This document shows, piece after piece, positions 49,880 to 58,343 of a stretch of DNA of 64,000 nt. The position numbers and the translations under genes were made by a program. Source of the DNA: Fimbriimonadales bacterium. GTDB lineage: Bacteria; Armatimonadota; Fimbriimonadia; Fimbriimonadales; GBS-DC. The stretch lies in assembly GCA_026003075.1 (NCBI GenBank), contig BPGO01000007.1:62001-126000 (forward strand), given 5' to 3'. A model generated the notes under the pieces. It was not told the DNA's origin. It was given only the letters and a program-made list of their open reading frames with translations, and made no database searches. Numbering within the stretch: the first letter of the stretch is position 1; each line of letters opens with the position of its first letter.

Positions 49880-49906
49880 ACTTCGTCTCCTTCCGATGTC
49901 AGCAAG

Positions 49907-49917
49907 ATTGTACCTGA
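49907..49917 (-). promoter_or_regulatory. TCAGGTACAAT promoter element for sucD
   Basis: Minus-strand copy of the 11-mer, 27 bases before the sucD start. It lies back-to-back with the pntB promoter box at 49924-49929. Confidence 0.55.
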
Positions 49918-49923
49918 TGGGGG

Positions 49924-49929
49924 TACACT
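49924..49929 (+). promoter_or_regulatory. TACACT box, leaderless type, before pntB
   Basis: GGTACACT ends 7 bases before ATG 49937. It fits the leaderless pattern; no Shine-Dalgarno. Confidence 0.45.
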
Positions 49930-49936
49930 TCTATAG

Positions 49937-51334
49937 ATGAACGCGGCGATCATCAATCTGGCGTATCTGCTGGCGGTGACTTTGTTTATATTGGGGCTAA
50001 AAGGGTTGTCGCACCCACGCACGGCGGTACGCGGCAATCAGCTCGGCGCAGCGGGAATGCTGATTGCGATTGTGGCGACACTGCTCGACCGACAGGTTCT
50101 GAGTTTTGAGTGGATTCTGCTGGGGTTGGTGATAGGTTCGTTGGTGGGTGCGGTGATGGCGACGCGGGTGGCGATGACCGCGATGCCGCAGATGGTGGCA
50201 CTGTTAAACGGTTTCGGTGGAGCGGCTTCCGCGCTGGTGGCAGGCGCAAACTTGGTGGAAAGTACCTTGCCCGATGCGTCACTCCCTGCGCCCCTGTTCC
50301 AACTCACGATTGCCGCAGCCTTATCAGGACTCATCGGAACAATCACTTTCTGGGGTAGCCTTGTTGCCTTCGCTAAACTGCAGGGGCTAATTAGCGATAA
50401 CCCGCTTCAGGTGAGCTTTCTCCATTATATCAACGGTGTGATGCTGCTTGTCGCGATTGGGTTGGGCGGAATGCTTGCACTCAATCCCGCGGCGCTGGGT
50501 TACTACTGGGCGTTGTTGGTTGTAGCGTCTATCGTGGGGGTGCTCTTGGTGATCCCCATCGGCGGCGCGGATATGCCCGTGGTGATTGCGTTGCTTAACT
50601 CCTACTCGGGGCTTGCCGCGGCGGCGACGGGGTTTGTGCTAAACAATAATGCGCTCATCGTTACAGGGTCGCTGGTCGGCGCGTCGGGCGTCATCCTGAC
50701 TACGATTATGTGCCGCGCGATGAATCGCTCGCTGCGCAATGTGCTGTTTGGGGTGTGGGTTCCATCGGAAACCGGTCCAAAGGCAGAAGATGTGTATGCA
50801 GGTAAAGTAAAAGCCGCCTCGCCCGAAGATGTGGCGTTACTGCTGGAAGGTGCGCGTTATGTGGTGATTGTGCCCGGCTACGGTATGGCAGTTGCGCAGG
50901 CACAACACGCCGTGCGCGACCTGATGCAGATCTTAGAAAAACAAGGAACCACCGTGGAATTCGCCATCCACCCTGTGGCCGGGCGGATGCCTGGACACAT
51001 GAATGTGCTCCTCGCCGAAGCCGATGTACCCTATGACCGCCTTAAGGAGATGGACGAGATTAATCCGCGCTTCGAGCAGGTAGATATAGCAATTGTGATT
51101 GGCGCGAACGATGTGGTCAACCCGCTCGCCCGCACCGACCCCAACAGCCCGATAGCAGGGATGCCCATTCTGGATGTGGACAAAGCACGCAGCGTGGTGG
51201 TCATCAAGCGCAGTCTCAGTCCGGGCTTTGCTGGTATTCCCAACCCGCTGTTTGCCGCTGACAACACGCTGATGCTCTTTGCCGACGCTCGCGAAGGCGT
51301 GCAACAGATTATCGCGGCGCTCAAGGCGAAGTAA
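49937..51334 (+). CDS. pntB: NAD(P) transhydrogenase beta subunit
   Basis: The beta subunit carries part of the proton channel and the NADP(H)-binding domain. The 465-residue product has eight or so membrane segments in the first 250 residues (including MVALLNGFGGAASALVAG and GADMPVVIALLNSYSGLA). The NADP-binding domain follows with VPGYGMAVAQAQH, HPVAGRMPGHMNVLLAEA, GANDVVNPLA and KRSLSPGFAGIPNPLF. The alpha subunit (pntA) is not in this window. Starts without a leader behind the TACACT box. Confidence 0.95.
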   Translation: MNAAIINLAYLLAVTLFILGLKGLSHPRTAVRGNQLGAAGMLIAIVATLLDRQVLSFEWILLGLVIGSLVGAVMATRVAMTAMPQMVALLNGFGGAASALVAGANLVESTLPDASLPAPLFQLTIAAALSGLIGTITFWGSLVAFAKLQGLISDNPLQVSFLHYINGVMLLVAIGLGGMLALNPAALGYYWALLVVASIVGVLLVIPIGGADMPVVIALLNSYSGLAAAATGFVLNNNALIVTGSLVGASGVILTTIMCRAMNRSLRNVLFGVWVPSETGPKAEDVYAGKVKAASPEDVALLLEGARYVVIVPGYGMAVAQAQHAVRDLMQILEKQGTTVEFAIHPVAGRMPGHMNVLLAEADVPYDRLKEMDEINPRFEQVDIAIVIGANDVVNPLARTDPNSPIAGMPILDVDKARSVVVIKRSLSPGFAGIPNPLFAADNTLMLFADAREGVQQIIAALKAK

Positions 51335-51339
51335 TGCGG

Positions 51340-51345
51340 TATAAT
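51340..51345 (+). promoter_or_regulatory. TATAAT box, leaderless type
   Basis: GCGGTATAAT ends 7 bases before ATG 51353; no Shine-Dalgarno. Confidence 0.5.
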
Positions 51346-51352
51346 CTTAAAA

Positions 51353-52561
51353 ATGCCTATCACTATCGAGGACTTGAACGACCTGAAGCGCCTGCTGGAG
51401 GAGCATCCCGACTGGCAGGAGACACTGGCGCGCGCTCTGCTAACGCCTAAAACGCTGTTGAAGATTTTCAAGTCCGATCCGGAGTTGCAAGCGATATTAC
51501 GCGCTGTGATTTTGGGGGAAGAGTTTCTGGAACTGCCCGCCCTCACCCGCGAAGCCATCCAGCGGCTTGGCGCGTTAGAGAGCGTTACAGGCGATTTGGT
51601 GCAACGCACTGGCGCGTTGGAGGAAACCTCGCGCGATACGGTGCAGCGTCTTGGCGCGTTGGAGGAAACTTCGCGCGATACGGTGCGGCGTCTCGGCGCG
51701 TTGGAGGAAACCTCACGCGATACGGTGCAGCGTCTTGGCGCGTTGGAGGAAACCTCACGCGACACGGTGCAGCGTCTTGGCGCGTTGGAGGAAACCTCAC
51801 GCGATACGGTGCAGCGTCTTGGCGCGTTGGAGGAAACCTCGCGCGACACGGTGCAGCGTCTTGGCGCGTTGGAGGAAACCTCACGCGATACGGTGCAGCG
51901 TCTTGGCGCGTTGGAGGAAACCTCGCGCGATACGGTGCAGCGTCTTGGCGCGTTGGAGGAAACCTCGCGCGACACGGTGCAGCGTCTTGGCGCGTTGGAG
52001 GAAACTTCGCGCGATACGGTGCGGCGTCTCGGCGCGTTGGAAGCCGAAGTAAGGGACTTAAAGGAAACCTCGCGTCAAACTATAGAGCGTTTAGACCGCT
52101 TGGAGGCGAGTCATCGCGGCTTGGAGGGACGATTGGCGGGTGAGCAGTATGAGAAGCGGATTCTGCGTTCAGCATGGCGGCTATTCAATGGAGGTGATGG
52201 GGGCAGTCCCGAAGACCGAGCCGTCGCGGAACGGTTGCGGGAGTGGTTAAGCGCGAATCGTGCGCTGGTAGCGCGCATCCACGAAGAGGATGACCCCTAC
52301 CTGAGCGACCTCATCTGGTGGAAAGAAGGGCGTGTGGCGGTGGTGGAGGTCTCGCTCAAGGTGAACGGCGTCGATGTGCAGCGGGCCCATGCCCGTGCGC
52401 AGACACTGCGGGAAGCAGGAGCCGATGCGTTCCCGCTGGTGATTGGTAACGAGTGGGCACACCCCGAATCGCGCGACCTCGCCGAGCAACTCCAAGTCGC
52501 ATGGAAAGTCGGCGACGATATCTCTCAAGGGTATATTAACTTCCGCCGCATGGGGGACTAA
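51353..52561 (+). CDS. 14-residue-repeat coiled-coil protein with PD-(D/E)XK-like C-terminus
   Basis: A 402-residue protein in three parts. Residues 1-75 are a helical N-terminus (LLEEHPDWQETLARALL ... ILRAVILGEEFLELP). Residues ~86-225 are ten tandem copies of a 14-residue unit (LGALEETSRDTVQR with small changes), giving a long heptad coiled coil. The C-terminal ~140 residues hold LIWWKEGRVAVVEVSLKVNGVDVQRAHARA (in separate motifs), where Asp before the strand and Glu in VVEVSLK suggest a restriction-endonuclease fold, as in DUF3782-type proteins common in thermophiles and cyanobacteria. Function unknown. Copy number may vary between strains. Confidence 0.7.
   Translation: MPITIEDLNDLKRLLEEHPDWQETLARALLTPKTLLKIFKSDPELQAILRAVILGEEFLELPALTREAIQRLGALESVTGDLVQRTGALEETSRDTVQRLGALEETSRDTVRRLGALEETSRDTVQRLGALEETSRDTVQRLGALEETSRDTVQRLGALEETSRDTVQRLGALEETSRDTVQRLGALEETSRDTVQRLGALEETSRDTVQRLGALEETSRDTVRRLGALEAEVRDLKETSRQTIERLDRLEASHRGLEGRLAGEQYEKRILRSAWRLFNGGDGGSPEDRAVAERLREWLSANRALVARIHEEDDPYLSDLIWWKEGRVAVVEVSLKVNGVDVQRAHARAQTLREAGADAFPLVIGNEWAHPESRDLAEQLQVAWKVGDDISQGYINFRRMGD
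51608..52027 (+). repeat. Ten tandem 42-base repeats
   Basis: Ten head-to-tail 42-base units with near-identical sequence; 42 is a multiple of three, so gain or loss of units keeps the frame. Units 1 and 8 are alike and 2 and 10 share two substitutions, suggesting unequal exchange. Confidence 0.9.
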
Positions 52562-52713
52562 GAGACTATCAGCGAAGCCCCCTGTTCTCCCTCGCTCGCG
52601 AAGTGCGAATTAACTCAAAACCTGTTATTTTCTCTCGTCCGCTCTGCACAGGGGGATGGAATATCATCGTTGGGGAGTTGTATCCTCAAAATACCATACA
52701 GGGAGGTCACTCT

Positions 52714-53229
52714 ATGCGACTGAAGGCATTGGGCGCCGTGGCGGCGCTGATTCTCGTGAGTGTAGCGTGTGCGTCGGTTGTTGCCACACGGGTCGTAGCA
52801 CGTGGCTCTGCGACGAACGATTCGAACCATCGGCTTGAATTCCAGTTCAGTGGATTACATATCAACCACAACGACAATCACCGTTACCTTGGTCAGGGTA
52901 GCTTCGCGTGGAGCGTGAATGGGCGTGTCCAAGCGATGCGCATTCGCTCGATCAGCTCCATTACCGTCGAGGAAACCGCGACTGCCCGTATCGTCACCAT
53001 TACCGGGATCGGGCAACTGGGGCGCTGGGGCTTTACGCCAAGCCGATTCAACAACAACCTGGTTCAGGGTGACTTCAGCGTCACCTTCACCGACAACTTT
53101 GAAGGAAGCGACACCGTGCAGTTCTCCTTCTCTTCAGGACCTGGGTTGAACAGCGTCCAGTACAACTTCTCCGGTCAGGTGCAGTCGGGCAGCATGTTGA
53201 ATGCCCAGCAGTGGACGCTTAGCAGCTAA
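52714..53229 (+). CDS. Small secreted beta-rich protein of unknown function
   Basis: A 171-residue product with a signal peptide (RLKALGAVAALILVSVACASVVA) and a mature part rich in Asn, Ser, Phe and Thr in alternating strand pattern (VEETATARIVTITGIGQLG; GDFSVTFTDNFEGSDTVQFSF). No family recognised. GGGAGG at 52701-52706 precedes ATG 52714; the longer frame from 52603 is unlikely. A hairpin follows. Confidence 0.65.
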   Translation: MRLKALGAVAALILVSVACASVVATRVVARGSATNDSNHRLEFQFSGLHINHNDNHRYLGQGSFAWSVNGRVQAMRIRSISSITVEETATARIVTITGIGQLGRWGFTPSRFNNNLVQGDFSVTFTDNFEGSDTVQFSFSSGPGLNSVQYNFSGQVQSGSMLNAQQWTLSS

Positions 53230-53262
53230 GGGCTTTGATTGAATCAGGGCAGTTCCTCGCCG

Positions 53263-53305
53263 CTCGGAATGACGGGGTGGTGTCAAGACCGCCTGTCATT
53301 CCGAG
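53263..53305. terminator. Inverted repeat after secreted protein gene
   Basis: CTCGGAATGAC at 53263-53273 pairs perfectly with GTCATTCCGAG at 53295-53305, loop 21 bases. No T-run. Such 'CGGAATGAC' palindromes are often dispersed in genomes. Confidence 0.5.
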
Positions 53306-53335
53306 TCGAAAGCGGGGGGTCGTGCGGTTTTTCCC

Positions 53336-53365
53336 TTGACAACCCGCCTATGCATGTGGTATATT
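53336..53365 (+). promoter_or_regulatory. tRNA-Asn promoter
   Basis: Perfect TTGACA at 53336-53341, TATATT at 53360-53365, 18-base spacer; the tRNA starts 15 bases later. Confidence 0.7.
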
Positions 53366-53379
53366 ATTAACGCCGACGC

Positions 53380-53455
53380 TCCTGGGTAGCTCAATGGGCA
53401 GAGCGGGTGGCTGTTAACCACCAGGTTGCAGGTTCGAGTCCTGCCCCAGGAGCCA
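53380..53455 (+). tRNA. tRNA-Asn (anticodon GUU)
   Basis: Full cloverleaf by hand: acceptor TCCTGGG/CCCAGGA, D stem GCTC/GAGC, anticodon stem GGTGG/CCACC with loop CTGTTAA (GTT at 53413-53415), T stem GCAGG/CCTGC with loop TTCGAGT, discriminator G and encoded CCA at 53453-53455. Length 76. Confidence 0.97.
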
Positions 53456-53467
53456 GATTTTTTAAGG

Positions 53468-54229
53468 ATGGAACCTCAGCGTCTGCAAAAGTGGCTTGCT
53501 TTTTGCGGCTACGGCTCCCGACGCGCATGCGAACAGCTCATCCAGCAGGGGCGCGTGCAGGTTAACGGTACAACCGCCACTCTTGGTACGAAAGTAGACC
53601 CCGAGCGTGATGTGATCACGGTTGATGGCGTGCGCGTCCAGGCACGGCAGTCATTGGTGTATCTGATGTTGAACAAGCCCCGTGGCTATGTTACCACGCG
53701 CAAAGACCCCCACGCGCCGCGCACGGTGATGCAGTTGCTCAAAGGCGCACCCAAAGGCGTTTTTCCTGTGGGTAGGCTGGATGCTGACTCGGAAGGGCTA
53801 CTGCTTTTCACAAATGATGGGGACTTCGCCAACCGCTTGATGCACCCACGCTACAAACTCCCGAAAACCTATCGCGTGTGGGTCCGCGGCAAGCCTTCAG
53901 AAAAAGCCCTGAACCGCCTCCGAGAGGGGGTTCTGTTGGAGGAAGGCGTCACCGCGCCTGCAATCGTCCGTCTCATTCGTGCGGGAAGCGAGCAAAGCCT
54001 GCTGGAGATGGTACTCCGCGAGGGGCGCAAGCGCCAGATTCGTCGGATGTGTCAGGCGGTGGGGCATCCTGTGCAGCGGCTCGTGCGTATCGCGATTGGC
54101 GACCTGCGCCTGCCGCGTGACCTGCCGCCAGGCAAATGGCGCGCCCTCACCGAAGAGGAATACAACGCACTCCTTCGCCCCTTTGCCGAGGGCGCGACGC
54201 TCACCACTCCAAAACGCTCACCGACATAG
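53468..54229 (+). CDS. rluB: Pseudouridine synthase, RluB/RsuA family
   Basis: Makes pseudouridine in rRNA (large subunit in the RluB case). The 253-residue product begins with an S4 RNA-binding domain (RLQKWLAFCGYGSRRACEQLI ... GRVQVNG). It then has the catalytic domain with YLMLNKPRGYVTT, the active-site Asp in VGRLDADSEGLLLFTNDG and LREGRKRQIRRM near the end. RsuA and RluE/F relatives are similar; RluB is preferred for length and the RQIRRM motif. ATG 53468 (AAGG upstream) starts just 13 bases after the tRNA. Confidence 0.9.
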   Translation: MEPQRLQKWLAFCGYGSRRACEQLIQQGRVQVNGTTATLGTKVDPERDVITVDGVRVQARQSLVYLMLNKPRGYVTTRKDPHAPRTVMQLLKGAPKGVFPVGRLDADSEGLLLFTNDGDFANRLMHPRYKLPKTYRVWVRGKPSEKALNRLREGVLLEEGVTAPAIVRLIRAGSEQSLLEMVLREGRKRQIRRMCQAVGHPVQRLVRIAIGDLRLPRDLPPGKWRALTEEEYNALLRPFAEGATLTTPKRSPT

Positions 54230-56105
54230 GCGGGAATGTATTACGGATGCGGTTGCCGCCACCGCGGAGCGTGCGCATCGCGATGCCCTTGCTTTTGACG
54301 GTATCTTGCGCCGCGGAGTAATAACGCCAAGAGACCGTGCCGTTCGCGCGTTGCCCCTGTAGGCGAATCTCCGCAGTAATCGGCGTGCTGCGCATTTTGT
54401 TAATCACGAGGAGCCTCCCCCTGCCGCTTGGTGTGCGAACTGCGTAGACCGCGAGCATGGGGTTGTTGCAGTTGACGGCGATGAGCGTGTCCCCAGGGCG
54501 GGCGAATCGGGTGATCAGCTGCGCCGCGAAGAAGGTCGGATACGGCGTGTTGAGTGGGTCGCCCACGCCCGAAGGATAGCCCGCGGCGACAATCCCATAG
54601 TCGCCCCAGTTGCGCCAGCCGTAGAGCAGCGCGCTGTTATTGTTGTTCGCCTCTGCGGAGTTGTGCAGGTCCCACCACACAAACGCATCTGCTCCTGCCA
54701 GAATCGCCCGCGCCCACGAATCCGCCATGTAGAGCGCGTTCACCATACTGGTGGTCTGCTTGCCGGGGTTGTAAGCGACGGAATTGTTCTCGGTCAAAAA
54801 AATCAGGACGTTATCGCCTGCCGCGCCCAGATAGTCGCGCAGTATCTGGCGTGTGCGCGGGATAATCTCGTCCCAGGTGCGCGTGTCGTCCAGCAAGAAG
54901 GCGTCATCTTCGCGTCCGGGCTGCTGCGGGTAGTGGTGCACATCAAAAAAGTCGGGGACAACGCCCAGACTGCTCAGGCGGTTGAGCAGCACGGGTGTCC
55001 AGCCGTTTTGAGTCTGCCCTGTGCGCGGGTTGACCACCGAAAATCGCTGGGGATACTCGGTCTCGCTGAACACACCGACCACACCGACTCGAATCGTAGG
55101 GTCGACGGCTTTCATCAGTTGGATGGCGTCGCGTGCGAAGGAGGCGTAGGTATGCGCGTCATGGCGATTGGGGTAGGTGTCGTATTCCCACGAGCCGTAG
55201 TTCTCATTGCCGATTGCCCAATAACGCACGCCGCCGTTGCGCTGAATGTTGGCATACTGCACCCAGTCGGCGGCTTCTTGGGGCGTGCCCGAACCATAGT
55301 TGACGCAGATAATCTTCTCGGCATTGAGCGAGTTCGCCACGCTCAGGAATCCGTCCGTGTTCGTGCCATAGCTGCCCCCGTAGCGCCGATTGCTATTCGT
55401 GCGCCAGTCATATTCGTTGGAGATAGAGCCTCCGGGATAGCGCATCAGCCCGAATCCAACTTGCTTGAGCAAATTGCGTCGTTCAGAGGTGTTCAGGAAC
55501 CAGTCCCAGCAGGCGACATTGATGCCCAGCATCGGCTTCGTGATGGTGCGTCCCGTGTTGTTGAAGTTCGCTGTTGCGGTTGCGTTCGCGCTCACATTAG
55601 AGCGTATCAGGCGGATGTCGTCCAGATAGAAGGTGGCGACATTCTGCCCCGAAAACTCGCGGAAGTGGATCCCTGTAAGCCGATCGCCTGGGTTGACGCC
55701 CAGCGCACTGAGAGGCGCTTGCACGCGAGTCCACTGATTGGCGGGAATGTTACTCACGAAGTTCGTAATCGGCACAAGGGGACGGTCTACGCCATCGACT
55801 TCGGCGCGGAGATAGAAGCGTGGGTTGCCCGCACTGCCCCCATGCACCCAGAACTCCAGATGGCTGAAACCGTCTACCACAAAGCCGCCGGGGTTTTTGA
55901 ACCAGATAGAGGACCAAGGGTAGAAGTCAACGCGGATCGAGTATTGTCCAGAGCGCACAGGGCTGGTGTTTTGCAAATTGCGGTTCGCCCAAGACCAGTC
56001 TTCCCAGCGCCCTGCAGGATAGTCGCGATAGATTGCCGGGTGTGCGAAATCGTCAGCGTACGCACCTGCCCATAAGCTCAACAAGAGAATCCCGTACCAG
56101 CGCAT
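54201..56105 (-). CDS. Secreted clan GH-A glycosidase, arabinofuranosidase-like, with N-terminal carbohydrate-binding-like domain
   Basis: A 634-residue secreted protein (signal peptide MRWYGILLLSLWAGAYA). Residues ~20-170 form a jelly-roll with LEFWVHGGSAGNPRF and an ATFYLDDIRLI strand, as in carbohydrate-binding modules. The catalytic barrel follows: GLMRYPGGSISNEYDWR, the acid/base Glu in AIGNENYGSWE near residue 300, and the nucleophile Glu in FLTENNS near residue 445, then a C-terminal beta domain. The overall plan is closest to GH51-like alpha-L-arabinofuranosidases; family assignment is tentative. Its 3' end overlaps rluB by 29 bases. Confidence 0.78.
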   Translation of the reverse strand: MRWYGILLLSLWAGAYADDFAHPAIYRDYPAGRWEDWSWANRNLQNTSPVRSGQYSIRVDFYPWSSIWFKNPGGFVVDGFSHLEFWVHGGSAGNPRFYLRAEVDGVDRPLVPITNFVSNIPANQWTRVQAPLSALGVNPGDRLTGIHFREFSGQNVATFYLDDIRLIRSNVSANATATANFNNTGRTITKPMLGINVACWDWFLNTSERRNLLKQVGFGLMRYPGGSISNEYDWRTNSNRRYGGSYGTNTDGFLSVANSLNAEKIICVNYGSGTPQEAADWVQYANIQRNGGVRYWAIGNENYGSWEYDTYPNRHDAHTYASFARDAIQLMKAVDPTIRVGVVGVFSETEYPQRFSVVNPRTGQTQNGWTPVLLNRLSSLGVVPDFFDVHHYPQQPGREDDAFLLDDTRTWDEIIPRTRQILRDYLGAAGDNVLIFLTENNSVAYNPGKQTTSMVNALYMADSWARAILAGADAFVWWDLHNSAEANNNNSALLYGWRNWGDYGIVAAGYPSGVGDPLNTPYPTFFAAQLITRFARPGDTLIAVNCNNPMLAVYAVRTPSGRGRLLVINKMRSTPITAEIRLQGQRANGTVSWRYYSAAQDTVKSKGIAMRTLRGGGNRIRNTFPPMSVSVLEW

Positions 56106-56172
56106 TGGTCGCCTCCGCGTGTCTTGAAACGGTTCAAGGCACGCCTCTATTATAGCCTAAATAGGCGTGGGA

Positions 56173-56766
56173 TTAGTTGGGGGGTGGCGGGAAGTCCAGC
56201 ACCGAGACAGGCACTTCGAAGACCACGCCCGTGCGGGTGTCGGTGACGACGAGCCGCGTCGCGCCACGACTGATGCCCGTCAAGCGTGCGGAGTTGCTGG
56301 TGAGTTTCTGCACCGTCGCTTTGGTGGTGTCGCGCACCGACCACACGAAGTCGGCGCTCACGATGTTGTTCGTCTGCAGGTCGCGCAGGCTGGCGGCGAC
56401 TGTAATCGATTCGTCCACCCAAACTTCGATGGTGGCAGGGTTGGTTTCAATCTGATAGCGGCTGAGGTCATACTGAATTGAACCAACGGAGCCTGCCACA
56501 ATCGTAAACTCTTGCGCCACAACCTGCCCGTTGCTAAGGGTAATCTCCACGCGGATTGTGTGCGTACCGGGCGGGAGCGTAATGCGCTGTGGGTTTTCCA
56601 CCAGTTGCCCGTTCAGATACACGCGAGCGTCGGTGGGTGTGCCCGACACGGCAAGCGAGAAGGTCGAGGTTCCGCCGCCACCGCCTCCACCGCCAGAACA
56701 CGCCAGCAGGCTCAGAACAAAGAGCGCAGTCAGAGCAATCCCTGCAATGCCTGTTTTTCGTTTCAT
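56173..56766 (-). CDS. Lipoprotein with PEGA-like and Ig-like domains
   Basis: A 197-residue lipoprotein. The signal peptide ends in the lipobox LSLLAC followed by eight Gly (encoded by a GGC/GGT run). The first domain, LAVSGTPTDARVYLNGQLVENP, has the PEGA pattern; the second, ATIEVWVDESITVAASLRD ... GATRLVVTD, looks like a bacterial Ig-like (BIG2) domain. It probably sits at the outer surface. ATG 56766 begins the signal peptide; upstream frame is not conserved-looking. Confidence 0.8.
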   Translation of the reverse strand: MKRKTGIAGIALTALFVLSLLACSGGGGGGGGTSTFSLAVSGTPTDARVYLNGQLVENPQRITLPPGTHTIRVEITLSNGQVVAQEFTIVAGSVGSIQYDLSRYQIETNPATIEVWVDESITVAASLRDLQTNNIVSADFVWSVRDTTKATVQKLTSNSARLTGISRGATRLVVTDTRTGVVFEVPVSVLDFPPPPN

Positions 56767-56829
56767 GACACTCCTGCACAATCCCTGCGCGTGAACGATT
56801 GCGTCCTCATTCACTGATTTAGACGCTCC

Positions 56830-58221
56830 TTAAAACTCGGCGTTTCCAGGCGTGCGTGGGAACGGTATGACATCGCGGATGTTCTTCATGCCAGTGATAT
56901 ACATCATCATCCGTTCGAATCCGAGTCCAAAACCGGAGTGGGGTGCGCTGCCATACTTACGCAAGTCCAGATACCACCAGTAGTCTTCCTCGCGCAGCCC
57001 CATCTCGCGGATACGCTGCAGCAACACATCATATCGCTCTTCGCGCTGGCTACCGCCAATAATTTCGCCCACACGCGGAACCAGCACATCCATCGCCCGC
57101 ACGGTGCGCCCATCGTCGTTCAGGCGCATATAAAACGCCTTAATCTCGCGCGGATAGTCCGTTACAATAACGGGTTTCTTAAAATACTCTTCTGTCAGGT
57201 AGCGTTCGTGTTCCGTTTGCAAATCGCTGCCCCACACAGGTGGGAACTCCCAATCGCGCGACGCTCCTTGCAAGATGCGAATCGCCTCCGTGTAGGTGAT
57301 GCGCTCAAAAGGCGACTCAGCCACATGCTGCAGTGTTTGCAACACCGTGTTATCGATGCGTTGGTGGAAAAACTCCAAATCCTCTGCACAGTGATTAAGT
57401 ACATAATTGATAATATACTTTAGGAACTCTTCCGCGAGGTTTGCGTTGTCTTCCAGTTCGTAGAACGCCATTTCAGGCTCAATCATCCAGAACTCAGCGA
57501 GGTGGCGTGGGGTGTTGCTGTTTTCGGCGCGGAAGGTAGGCCCGAAGGTATACACCTTGCCGAACGCCAGCGCGAAAATCTCCGCCTCCAGTTGTCCGCT
57601 CACCGTCAGGTAGGTGGGTTTTCCAAAGAAGTCTTGCGAAAAGTCGATTTTGCCGTTGGGTGTGCGCGGGAGGTTCTCTAAATCGAGCGTGGTGACGCGA
57701 AACATCGCGCCCGCGCCCTCGCAGTCAGAGCCTGTGATAATCGGCGTATGCACATAGAGGAAGTCGCGCTCCTGAAAGAACTGGTGAATGGCGTATGCCA
57801 GCGCGTTGCGCACACGAAACACCGCGCCGAAGGTGTTGCCCCGCACGCGCAGGTGGGCAATCTCACGCAGGTACTCAAACGAGTGCCCCTTTTTCTGCAT
57901 CGGGTAGGTCTCAGGGTCGGCGACGCCGTAGAGGCGCAACTGCTGGAGTTTCAGCTCTACAGGTTGCTTCGGTGCAGGGGACTCGGTCAGCACGCCGACG
58001 GCTTCGATGCACGCGCCGGTTGTGACTTGACGGAGCGTCTCTTCGGGGAGGACGCCCGCTTCGACGACAATCTGCAGGCTCTTGAAGCGTGAGCCGTCGT
58101 TAAGTTCGATAAACGACACGCCTTTCGAATCGCGTCGTGAGCGCACCCAGCCCCGCACCTTGAGCCGACTCCCGATGGGCTGCTCGTATGCCTGCTTCAC
58201 GGAGACCAACTTCGGTTCCAT
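56830..58221 (-). CDS. asnS: Asparaginyl-tRNA synthetase
   Basis: Charges tRNA-Asn. The 463-residue class IIb synthetase has an N-terminal OB fold ([21 protein letters not shown]), motif 1 near [27 protein letters not shown] (in parts), motif 2 [22 protein letters not shown] and motif 3 [15 protein letters not shown]. The [18 protein letters not shown] form and the LDLRKYG segment identify Asn rather than Asp specificity. ATG 58221 lies 9 bases after a minus-strand TACAAT. The matching tRNA-Asn is 3 kb away. Confidence 0.96.
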   Translation of the reverse strand: MEPKLVSVKQAYEQPIGSRLKVRGWVRSRRDSKGVSFIELNDGSRFKSLQIVVEAGVLPEETLRQVTTGACIEAVGVLTESPAPKQPVELKLQQLRLYGVADPETYPMQKKGHSFEYLREIAHLRVRGNTFGAVFRVRNALAYAIHQFFQERDFLYVHTPIITGSDCEGAGAMFRVTTLDLENLPRTPNGKIDFSQDFFGKPTYLTVSGQLEAEIFALAFGKVYTFGPTFRAENSNTPRHLAEFWMIEPEMAFYELEDNANLAEEFLKYIINYVLNHCAEDLEFFHQRIDNTVLQTLQHVAESPFERITYTEAIRILQGASRDWEFPPVWGSDLQTEHERYLTEEYFKKPVIVTDYPREIKAFYMRLNDDGRTVRAMDVLVPRVGEIIGGSQREERYDVLLQRIREMGLREEDYWWYLDLRKYGSAPHSGFGLGFERMMMYITGMKNIRDVIPFPRTPGNAEF

Positions 58222-58230
58222 ACGGTAGGT

Positions 58231-58241
58231 ATTGTACCTGA
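58231..58241 (-). promoter_or_regulatory. TCAGGTACAAT promoter element for asnS
   Basis: Minus-strand copy of the 11-mer; TACAAT ends 9 bases before ATG 58221. Confidence 0.55.
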
Positions 58242-58343
58242 CAGAGGAGGGATGCCGCTTGAAGTGCAACAATCGGTTTGGCGGAGCAGGACTCTCGACT
58301 TCCTCGTTGAAACATCGAACCGCTTGACGGGAGGAGCGTTGCT

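Noticed and set aside
51031-51975. Long minus-strand frame of 314 codons with its own 14-residue repeats
   Set aside because: It exists only because the plus-strand 42-base repeats keep all frames open; there is no ribosome site, and the overlapping plus-strand gene has clear domains.
54663-56075. Plus-strand frame of 470 codons opposite the glycosidase
   Set aside because: Antisense shadow; the minus-strand gene has a signal peptide and catalytic motifs.
53380-58221. Functional link between tRNA-Asn and asnS because both lie in the same 5 kb
   Set aside because: They are on opposite strands with unrelated genes between; chance proximity is sufficient.
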